Of a DNA stretch of 64,000 nucleotides, positions 51,301-63,300 are shown in pieces. Both the position numbers and the translations under genes were made by a program. A model generated the notes under the pieces. That model was not told where the DNA came from and ran no database searches. It saw only the letters and a list, made by a program, of their open reading frames with translations. Source of the stretch: Epinephelus fuscoguttatus (taxonomy: Eukaryota > Chordata > Actinopteri > Perciformes > Serranidae); assembly GCF_011397635.1 (NCBI RefSeq), contig NC_064756.1, positions 20,514,907-20,578,906 on the forward strand, given 5' to 3'. The first letter of the stretch is position 1. Each line of letters starts with the position of its first letter.

Positions 51301-54300
51301 TGTGTCTCGTTCTTGTGATTAGTTTTCTGTGTACTGTATATATACCTGTGTGTTTCCCTTTGTTTCTGGTCAGTTCGTCTGGGTTCATTCATTGTGCTCA
51401 TCCCTGAGTTCTTGGTGTTGTTCCCTGCTCTGTTTCCTGCCTGGTGTCTTGTGTTCTGTTTGAGTTCATCCTGTTATCCTGGTTGGTTTTCAGTTTTAGT
51501 TTTGGTTCTTCTATCATTTTGACTTCCTGTGACCTGCCTGTTCTGGATGTTTTTCATCAGCTTTATTAAAGCTCGCTTTCTGTTTAACCTCAAACCTGCC
51601 TGTTTCTCTGCATTTGGGTCCTTCCTGAACTGATTCCTGACACTGAAGTGACATTAAAGGGGGGACCAGGGTGGAATATTGAGTACAGATACATGAATCT
51701 TCATATAGAGTGACTGCCAACATCTGCCCCACTCAAGGGCTTCTCCAAGCTCTAAGCTCTTTACATAAATATTATTAATGTTACTGTTACTAAAGGGGCT
51801 TGTCAGGAAAGCAAGACTCAAGTTCACAACACATGATCTGTGATTTCCATGACCTGTAACTGGAACACAGGCCTGTTACTCTACCTGGTTTGGGTGGTCT
51901 AGCTCCAGCACCAACACCAAGACCAGCACCAGCACCTCCCAGTCCAACTCCAGAGGGATACAGCAACCCACCTGTCACAAAAAAACACAAGACTGGTTTA
52001 GATGTGTTGATCCGACTCTTGTATGGTTCACCTACAGCTGCCCTGCACAGGACTGTAAGCTGGCCTCAGAAAGTCAAGAAGGACTGCAAATTCAGCCTCC
52101 ACTGAAACACCAGCTGATTTCCTTCATCAGACTCTCCAGCTGGCTTCTCCTTCCTGACACTACACCCCACACAGAAACTTATCAGCATGTCGGTCAGTTT
52201 CCTGCACAGGAAGTGGGATGTGATGGCATCTCCCGACCAACTGTCACTTTGAGCACTAAGCAGAACGTTCTAGTTTCTTTTTATCTGAAGCAAGGCGGAC
52301 ACTGTGCAGGAGAGAAGCCAGACGTTATAAACATTCAGGGCTCAGACCAAACCTAGGGGGGGTCCAGGGGCACGCTCCCCTGAGGAGAATTTTTCCCCTT
52401 TTATGGCAGCTATATGCACAAGTCTCAAGACATTTGCGATATTAAAATGCCTTAAAATTTGTACATAATTTGGAAAAACATGACAGTTGCCAAGGAAAGA
52501 GGAACATCCTGTACAGCCTACATCCTATTCTGTATCACATTGCTCTCCAACTGTCTTCATCCCTCTGAAACCACAACACAGCATGTTCAGGATGACTAAT
52601 ATTCACTCCTGCCACCTAAAAGAGGCAAATTTGTTTCTATTTTCCACTTAGAATTTGGCATAATCAGCATTACTACTCTTAACCATATTTTTGTAATACT
52701 GTGCCGGAGTAGAGTTCACAGAATTAATGTTTAGCTGACATATAAATCCATGCCATGATGATATCAGCTGCTCAAATTACAAATCAAAGATCCCCAACAA
52801 TGCCACGTAAAGATGTTCGTCAATACTCTGAATTGAATGTAAAGCCAGCAGAGGAACTTTACACAATTATATTACGTTTCTTTAGGGAATAGCATTGATC
52901 TGTGGCCTCTGAGAAACATTCGGGGACACCTCTCAAACATTCCCTGACCATAACCATGAAGATATGGCCTGTATCCCCCTGAATTGTGATGACAGAGAAA
53001 AAAAGCATTATTGTCTGGTCAAGTTATTTCCTACAGTTTGTGTCAGGGGCTGGCTCATTCAGGATATAATGGCAGTCATTTAAAAATAAATTATCACACC
53101 TTGAACAGGGGAATGAGCAGCATTTGTGCTTTGTGTTTTCCTATTAAAGACACCTGTGTCTTGTGATCTTAGTGTTTGCAAAAAATGTAAATAGCTGTAT
53201 GATGAGGAAATGAAACGTAGGTGCGTTCTGACCTCCTGCTGCCAGTGGGATTCCTGCTCCTCCTCCTGCTCCACCCACAGCTACAACAGAGCAACAATGT
53301 ATGAGCCTTCACATGCAGACAGGCAAATGAAAGCATCCCAGAAACATAAATATGCAACAGGAAATCACACTTTGGGTGGAGTGGTCTGTTTAAAGCAGAA
53401 ATACAAGTCTGCAAACACACCTGGAGGTTTCAATGGCTTCAATCCAGGCAGAGTGCCGACTCCAGGTCCAGGTCCAACTCCAGTGCCGATACCAACACCA
53501 TATGGAACTAAAGCACAGAAAGGATCGAAGTAATGGTCACTGGAATTTAAACCTAAGTCTTTGAATGTTTACACAAAGATATAGGGAGCTTGCCTCCATA
53601 GGGTCCACCATAAGGATATCCACCGGGACCAACACCTGTTCCTGTACCTACGGAGCAAAAGTGTTACAAGACTGGAGGTGTGAAGACAGACGATTTAAAA
53701 GGAGATTACAATCACCGATCCTGACTTCATCCTCTACAGCTACATCTTATGAGTATTAGATTTACTCCAATGTCTGATTCTGCTTAAAAGAGTAATGCAA
53801 CGTAGATTTTAGATACTCATTATACCTCTAGATTATTAGTTTATCCATTCAGATATAATTAAAGCCACCCTCAATAAACCTTCCTCTTCAGTTACGCTCT
53901 GCCTCGATTTACAAGTTTTATTAAATCCACGATTAAATAGACAGACGTATGACAAATTTATTGTTACATTATCTTGATAGTGTCTAATGTTTTAGCATTC
54001 ATTTTACCCCACACTATAAATGTATTCTGTTTCTTGGCTTGTTTCATATGCATGCACATGCAGCCGACCAAATTTCCCTCTCAGGGACAATAAGATTGGT
54101 ATTTGATTGAGTCAGACTCAATGAAATGCAGTAAAAACACCTTGGATTTGGTCTTCAGTCAATCACAGGTAAAATAGTGCAGAATAGGGAAAATGCTCCA
54201 AAATTGCAAACCTGCAGATGCATCAAAGTGATGACTGCTCAGTCTGTTGGAGGTATAATTGGTTAGAGAAAGGCCTGATGCAGCATTTCTTTATATATTA

Positions 54301-57300
54301 ACTGCTGCTTTTATTGATTCAACTTGAGTCATTAACCGTCCAAACAGAATGTGCACAGTAAGGTAAGTACAGCCCAGTGTGTGAGAGTGTGATCTATGAC
54401 AGTGGATAGGATCATAAAAATGTACCGATAACATCATTTTGATTCTAAAATGATGACATAAATATAAATATTTTTAAAACTTATTTAAATCTAGATATAA
54501 ATATGGGCAGTTTGCAGACACTGGGCTGCATGTGGAAGTTGCACTTGTGTCAAGTTCAGGGACCTTTCAGGAAAAATTAGGTTAACATTGTGCATTATTT
54601 ATCAGATCGTATTCAGTCACACAACTGTGCACTATTTCTGCTTCATATACAGTAGATGTGGGGCATTTATTGAGCAGTAATACTTCATACTCAGCACATG
54701 AAAGATTGATTTAATGTTGACTGTCTATGCTGTGAACTTCTGCACATCCCCTGATAAGTATTTTTGCACATCATGCACAAAACTGTTCAGCAAAATATGC
54801 AAAAGGCTCCACTACCTCTGCTGCATAGAAGCAAGACACACAGACCCTGTGGTGGTTTTGCCACTTTATTTTTCTCCCAGTGTTGTTTTGCATCTCTTTG
54901 TAGTTGTTATGCATCTTTTTGTGGTTTTGTGTTTTTTTAAGTGTCTTTTTTGTCATTGTGTCTCTCTTTGTAGTTATTTTGTGTCTTTTGCAGTTCAACT
55001 GCATCTTCTTGTGGTCATTTCGAGTCTCTTCCTGGTCAGTAGGTGTCAATTTGAGTGACATTTTGCAGATGTAGGTGACTTTGTGCACCTGGGCCTGTGC
55101 CTGGTAGGCCTGTTCAGTAATCCAGCTATGACTGTAGCCACAAGCAAAAGACTCAGAGAAAGGAAGTTATGTTGCAACATAAACCTTATTGTACAAATCA
55201 CTTCCTATTAATGCTTTATTAGCCATCTTTACCTGGTAAGAATGGTTTAGGTGGTTTGCCAACTGTGCCAACACCAACACCTGAAAACAACAGTGTGTAG
55301 TATTATTACGGTCGCTGACTGCAGCAGACACGAACGACCATAGCTGTTGTGTCTGTCTTTGTCTCCACCATGTGGCCAGATGGATGTATCACATCCTATT
55401 ACATTTCAGTGACAAACATTGCTTGAGGCCTAAAAACAACATGGATTTCTTAAATTAATAAGTATAACCATTGAACTACCTGTAGGTTGTTGGACTCCTG
55501 TTGCAACTAAAAGAAAGATGAGACTAATAAGTTACATATCTAACATTACACATCACAAAATATGTTACAAATGATAGAGAAGAAACACATAAAGAGAGCA
55601 GATCTTAACTTGTGGAAAAAAGCAAAGCTTGTTAATAAACCAGAAAGAAGACAACATGAAAATACACCCAAATACAAAGACAAATGCAGTACAGCATTAA
55701 CACTAAAGGATGGTTTACCTAGTGAGTGTAAAATATAAAACTCACCTGCTAGCAAATGAGTTTGATTATGATTATGAAATTAATTTAAACTTGTTGTAAT
55801 AATTTGTCTGAAAGTCTGAAAGTCACATGACCAACTACACAGTGAGGTCGGTGTGATATCATAACATGACTTTAATAAAGCTCAGACACAAACAGAGATA
55901 GTTAACACTTACCAGGCTGACCGTGGCCTGTTGGACCAACTAAAACACAGGCAGGTGTTACATCATTTAACATCCTGCATAAAGTATGTTGACTGACAAA
56001 GAGAGCGCAGTCTCACTGAGAATAAACTGATGAATGACTCATGATCAATGCACATGTGAAAGAAAAAGGAAACTGCTCTTACCACCAGATGGCACTGGAA
56101 CACCTGCTCCACCTGTGACATATTTACAGTTGGTCGCATATCGAATGTTTTAATACAAGCTGTGCAAAACAACAGAGCATGTATTCTTTGGTATATTTCA
56201 GTATGAGGAAACTGCATATTTACCAACACTTGTGCCAGCTGTAAAATAAAAAAGCATCATAATGTTAAGCTATGTAACACACAGTAAGTTAATATTCAAT
56301 TCAACAATTAATTAAAAATAATTTCATATCTACAACTTACCGCTAGGCTGAAGAATTCCACCACCAACTGTCAAAACAAACCAGGATAATTAATATTATG
56401 ACAGGTTAAGACATCCTACAGAATTAAATGATGTACTGCAAAAATATGGACTTATTTTGGACCCACCGCCTGCTGTCACAGAGCCGCCACAGGAGTACGA
56501 AGGGCAAGAAAAGAATAAAAAAGAATAAAAGAGCAAAGTCAGTCGAATTGTCTTTTAAAATGTTAAATTTCAATAATTGTGTCTGTTGGTTTGGTGACAT
56601 TCATACTAATGAAATATACAGCTGCTGTTAATGATGAATCTATAAAACAGAATCAAATTGTACATGTTGGAAAAAGAGAAAGGAGAAAAACAATCAGGGA
56701 CAATGGGAACAACTTAAAATAATATAAAACAATAATTTAACATGAGGAGAAAATCGTGTCAAGATGAAACAACATACTACGGACAGGTAGCATTCTATAG
56801 CAGGGGATCCACACTTTATATACATTACTATGTAAAGCTGTGAATCAAATATCAAGTTATTATCTTGGCAGTGGTTTTATAAAATTGAAATCCTGGAGCT
56901 ATCACAAAAGTCCCCCGCTGTAGAAAGTAAAAAGAGGACACACAACACTACTGAGGAAAAAAATGCAGGCATACATACAGTCAAAACAAACTTTAAACAT
57001 GAAATGTGGAGAACAACATCCCAACATCAATGTCTGGAAGTCTACCAAACAAAAACGTTAGATTTACCATTATCCAGAAATTACAGCTATTGTATGCATG
57101 AAAGTTATCTTTCAAGCACAGTGTTAGTATTAGTAACAAGGAAAGCAGAAAAGAGGCCACAACTGGCAGAGTGATCGGGGAGTGTCAGGGACCAGACAGG
57201 CTAAATCAACCTCTCTTTCAGCACTACAGGTCTGGTGGCAAATCCAAATTTTGCCATTAAATCATAGATCATGTGTAATGCTGAAAGAAGTGATTAAACA

Positions 57301-60300
57301 GAGCCTGTTCTTACAGTCCCAAAGTGAAGCAGAATAATATTAGATTAAATAATTAAGCTATGCTCAGGAAAGTTTTCTACAGTCTGTCCAAACAGTATTT
57401 GTGAAGATGAACAATTCTCATCAAGGTCAGAATCACAAAATGCCCCACGCTGTTATTTTTGGCCTTTGCACATTATGACTAGATTCCATATTGTATAATT
57501 AAACATGCTGCGAAACAGTAAAATATAGCTGTGGGGCCAGCTGGGACTCCAATAAGATAACAGACTGTGCTTCTCAGATTTAAATCTGTAATCATTAGGA
57601 TGCTAAATTTGGATGGTGCTCAAATCATGAAGAAGATTCTTAAAGGGACACTTCACCCCAAAATCAACAGTGTCTTTTTTCTCTCACATGTAGTGCTACT
57701 TATCAATCTAGATTTTTGTGGTGTGATTTGCTGAGTGTTCTGTTAGATATCAGCAAGCATAGGTATCATAGAACTCGATGGCACTTGGCTCGTGGTGCTT
57801 AAAACACACACCAAAGAAAATAAAAACATTTGCAAAGCTCAACAGAAATGTCTCTTTCCAGAAATCATGAACCTGTTACTCAAGATAATCAACAGACCCT
57901 GTTGTGAGCATTTTTTTAACGTGGGAACTATTTTGAGTAACAGTAAGAATGAGAAGCGGCGAAAAGAGTTTCCTCTGTGGGGTGGCTGGGCTTAGCCTGA
58001 GAGATAGGATGAGGAGCACGGACATATGGAGGGAGCTTGGAGTAGAGCCGCTGCTTCTTCGCATCGAAAAGGCTCAGTTGAGGTGGTTCAGGATGGATGG
58101 GAATATTTTTTTTCTAACAAGCTACACCTGTCAGCCGTAACACTGTGCAGATGGATGCAGCAACTGCTAGCGCACCTAGCACCACTGAGCTTGCTAATGT
58201 TACAGCTCAGCCAAGGAGGTTGCCATTAAGTTTCGCGCTGTCATATGCCTCTTGTCCATGAGTCAATGTACACTTCCTTCTGTGCGGTGATACAGTTGGT
58301 GAGTGTAGGTCAGTAGAAAGAAAATAGTTCCGTTACCTCACACAACAAGCTTCGGGGCATGATTTTTGGCAAAAGACATTGCTGTTCAATGTTTCAAATG
58401 TATTTTTTTGGCATTTTGAGCTCCACAAGCCGAGTGCCATCTAATTCCATTATATTCAAGAGAAGGCAGACATCTCTATGGCTGATATCTATAATATTCA
58501 GCAACTCATACTAAAACAATCTAGACTGATAGCACTACAGGTAAGAGGAAACTGGATTTTGATTTAGCGTTGAACAGTCCCTTTAAGTGCCTCTTTTGGG
58601 ATAAACAAGCACAGTGACAAATACTGAGTGGACTGTCTCGTACTACATCAGAGTGAAGAAAGACATCGTACAACTCATCTACAATTTGAAAAATATATTA
58701 AATAACATAGATTTCACTTCAGAGGTTTCATGCGAGTCTTACTGGGCCGTGGGACCTCTGGGGTCTTGCCAATTGCGGCAATAGGCGTAGGCTCTGCCAA
58801 AAAACAACAGGTTCCATTTTCATCCACTGTACATTGAACAGCCGCAGAGTGAGAGAGACTAGACAAGGCAGAAGCTGTGAGGTGGTCTATAATACTGCCA
58901 CAGCTGCTGTAAGCTAGAGGTGGTCAATAGCTTTTAGCACTAGCGGTACAAACAACATGAGTTTTGTGGGCAGAAAATGGATGAAAAACACGAAGAGGGG
59001 ATAAATGATGGCACAGTACTGCTGCAGTCGCCCCAAGGTTATTATATATAGGTGCTTCTTCCTTCTCCTTCCATATGCTGTATAAAGCTACTGCAAAAAC
59101 ATATGTGTGAATATGTGTACAATTATGTCCTGGGAAAAGCAGAGTGTTGCCATTTCACTGTACCTGGTCGAGGAGTTCCAGTAAATCCTACATCCTTTCC
59201 TGTGAAAGCAATGAAAAGATGATTCACAATGCAAAACACATACAAAGACTCATCTAAGACAATGAGAAACTGTATTCCTGAGCTTTACCTGGCACAAAAA
59301 CAGCAGAACCATCTGGGGCACCACTGACAGCAGTGTCTGGAGTGGCTCCTGGCACATCGAGTCCTATTCCAGTGACTCCTCCTGCAAGAGACATACATGA
59401 GGTCAGCTAACTGATGCCACTGTGATTTGCTACATCTCAAATCAAACAGCAACTTATGAAAGTTTGTCTCCAACTCAAATCCTAACAATAATGGTTCAAA
59501 TGTCAACACATTCTCACTCCAACCTCAGCACATATTGACATTTTGGTCATGGACTTTCCACGTCCACATACGACGTGCAAGGTACCCTGGGTCTGTTGGT
59601 TGTTGACAATCTGGTTCTGCCTGTTACATGCATTGTCCTCTTTCAAGACATACTTCCGTTTTCACAGGAAATTTAACATTTACACACAGTCTCTTTCAAA
59701 ATAAAAGCATTACGTCAGCACAATAATGCAAGATCTTTCCTTCACCAACAAACACACATGGTTGGGTTTAGGAGCAAAGAACAGGGTTTGCTTTAGAATC
59801 TTACGGGACGTGAACACAGCGCTCCTGGGTGTAAGTTGGTGTTTGTTGGGCCCATCCACCACCCCTTCCGCCCACCCCACTCGAACTTTTGCCGCCTTAA
59901 CTATAACATCCATTAAACTATAACACCCATTAAACTATAACAGCAACTGGGTGCAGACGTTAAAGGACACCTTTTTTGTTGGTTTCTGACGCCGCAAGAC
60001 ACTGCCCAAGCGGCAGATTTTGACAACTTGGGAGTAAGACAGGGCTCCTAATGTAACTGACCCTGACAGAGCTCTGGGCTAAGTCCCAAATGTACTAGAA
60101 ATCCCAGAAACACCCTGCGTACACCCGACCTGTGCAGAGCTGTGACTGGATTTGCCTCTTGGCAAAGATGAATGAGGATAGCAAATGTTGAAAGGCTGAA
60201 AACAGGTTATTGATAATGTTTGTTTAATAGCTAGCCCCTGGTCTCCTATCATGCTACAAAATGGTCCCTGGGGAAAGCAAACTGATTGTCCCTGACACAT

Positions 60301-63300
60301 GGGCTATGTTACATAACTTAGATGGAAATTGTGAGCAGACGATGAATCTTTGTTATTAGTATAATGTGACTAAATGTTTGCAAGAGTTTCCATGTTCTCC
60401 TTACCAAGTTTTGGTGGTTTCACACCGCCTGGATAGCCTGCGTATAAACATACCCTCATCAATATTTTTACTGAACAATGGCACAATAATAGTACTCCTA
60501 CTGTTTTCTCATGCACACACAATACCTTCAGCCCCAACCCCTGAGGGTACAACTCCGCCAGTTCCTGCTGTCCCTCCCAGTTGTCCTGTTCCTAACCCTG
60601 CTCCAGCTCCCCCTGTAACACCAAAGAGAAGTAGAGCAGGTTGAATCACTACCTTTTAAATCAGTTTATACACAAGAACGTGTAGTTCATGCACTAATAA
60701 GATAAAGTACAAGATAAAATAGATGTATAATAACTGAAAATTAAAGAGGTCTGGGAAGAATCAAGTCATACATGAATGTGTGATATTTGTGTTTCTGTGC
60801 ATATGTATTATACCATATTTAGCAGCTTTTGCAGCAGCAGAGTATTGTCCACCTCCTAGTCCCCCACCAGGAACACCTCCTGCTCCTCCTCCTCCCAATT
60901 GTCCTGTTCCTAACCCTGCTCCATATCCTCCTGGTCCTGCTGCAACTCCTAATTAAGAGAAATACAGCATGTTGCATGATTAGTTTAGTTAGTGGAATGT
61001 AACAACAAGCAGGATAAGATAAAGTAAGAGAGAAAAAAGATTTATAATTATTGAAAATTGGTTACAGTTTGTTTAAACACCACTGAATGTCTCTGAATGT
61101 GTAGTATATGTGTATGCTTCTTGATTATACCGTATTTAGCTGCTTTAGCAGCAGCATAGTATTGTCCACCTCCATATCCTGGTCCAAAACCAGGAACTCC
61201 TCCTGCTCCTCCTGTCCCTCCTAGTTGTCCTGTTACAAGCCCTGCTCCAGCTCCTCCTAAACCTCCTTGTTTTTTTTGTTTTTTTTAAGGAAATGGAGCG
61301 GGTTGAATCATTAATAAAATTTAATGCTATGTCAGACAAGTTACAGTAATTATTGAAAACTCAACCCTACCTATCTGTGTATATGTAGAATTTATGTACT
61401 TTTGTGCTTATTTCTGCTGCAGTTTTCTTCTAAAACTACACCAGGTACTCCTCCTTCTGTGCCTCCCTGTCCAAATCCTGCATAAGGCCCTTGTCATGCT
61501 GACACACCTTTAACAAAATAATTACATACTGGTACATAAATTTACATCCTTCATCTCTGCCACATGTCTAAGGTCCAAACTAGAATTACCACCTTGTGGT
61601 TGTATGCCTCCGCGCATCAGTCAAGTTGCACTTATAGTTTACGTCCATGTCTGTGAAAACATGGAAGCTTCACACACATCTTCCCCTCAGCAGCACAGAT
61701 CTATACAATCAGCACAGTCTCAAAGTGGACACCTAAGTCTCCACTTCTGTTCCTGAGATATGACACTGAGTAACGGCCACAAAAGTGTTTTTTCAGAACA
61801 TTATGATGTCACAGTGAAGTTGACCTTCATCATTTTATTCTGATACACATTTGGGTGTAATTTTGTCAAAATTACATATGAATTCTTGAGTAATTTTATT
61901 TATTTATTGTATTTTTTTATTTTATATACTTTATTAATCCCCCTGAGGAGAAATTCAGTTTTTTCACTCTTTTGTCATTAACACACAGCTCTGAAAGACA
62001 CACACATGCACAAACAGGACCTATACATGCACAAAGTGGAGAGATGTCAGAGTGAGGGGGCTGCCGGTTGGGGGGTTCAGCGCCTTGCTCAAGGGCACCT
62101 CGGCAGTGCCCAGGAGGTGAACTGGCACCTCTCCAGCCACGAGTCCACGCTCCATATTTGGTCCGGACGGGGACTTGAACAGTCGTTCAACCTAAGTACC
62201 TATGGACTGAGCTACTGCCGCCCATAATCAAGAGGTATCATCATCATAATGACCAAAAACATGTTTTGTGAGGTCACAGTGACCTTTGACCTTCCACCAC
62301 CAAGTTCTAATCAGTTCATTCTTGAGTCCAAATTTGCCAAATTTGAGGAAACTCCCTCATGGCCTTCTTGAGATATTTCTTTCACAACAATGGAATGGAG
62401 ATAAAGTTGCAGTGACCTTTGACGACCAAAATCTAAGAAGTACATCATTGAGTCCAAGTGGATGTTGGTGCCAAATTTGAAGAAATTCCCCCAAGGTGTT
62501 TTTAAGATATTACATTTACGAGAATGAGACGACCGCAAGGTCAACCTGAGCATGGTTTTCGAATTTTCGAATTTAAATAAAAAAATAAATAAATAAAATG
62601 TTCTTTGACAACCAAAATCTGATCAGTTCATTGGTGAGTCCAAAAGAACGTTTGTTCCAAATCTAAAAAAATTTCCTTTAAGGTGTTCTTGAGATGTTGC
62701 GTTGACAAGAATGAGACAGACGAGGTCATAGTGACCTTGACCTTCGACCACCAAAATCTAATCAGTTATCGTTGAATCCAAATGAACATTTGTGACAAAT
62801 TTAAGAAATTCCCTCAAGATGTTGTTGAGATATCACTTTCATGACAATGGGACGGACAGACAGATGGACAACCCGACAACATAATGCTTCGGCCGTTGCT
62901 ATTGCCAGCACAGAGGCATAAAAACATCTTACCATATTTTGGGGGTTTGACTCCAGCACCAGGTCCATAACCTGCCGAGAGGCAACATAACATCTGTGAC
63001 TGAAAATTCATTTGATTATATTAAATTATCATAAAGGAAACAGGAAAAACACTTTTGTTGTGCAAAATCTTTTTTTCTATACTGATGTATCAGTTTAACA
63101 ACTTACCACCGAATCCACCTGCACCAGGAAATACCTGTCCTGCTCCTGGGACTCCGCCTCCTCCTAGGCCTGCTCCTGGGACTCCTGTTAGGATGTGAAT
63201 AAAGAACAAATCTCTGTAATTTTCAAAATGTGTTTGTCACTTACAGCCTTTACCATCTTAGCAAACCAAATTAACTCTATTACTATTTTCAAAGTGCAAT

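Noticed and set aside
61905..62223. Possible tRNA gene from A and B box motifs
   Set aside because: The cloverleaf is incomplete and the sequence continues into a SINE body and LINE-like tail.
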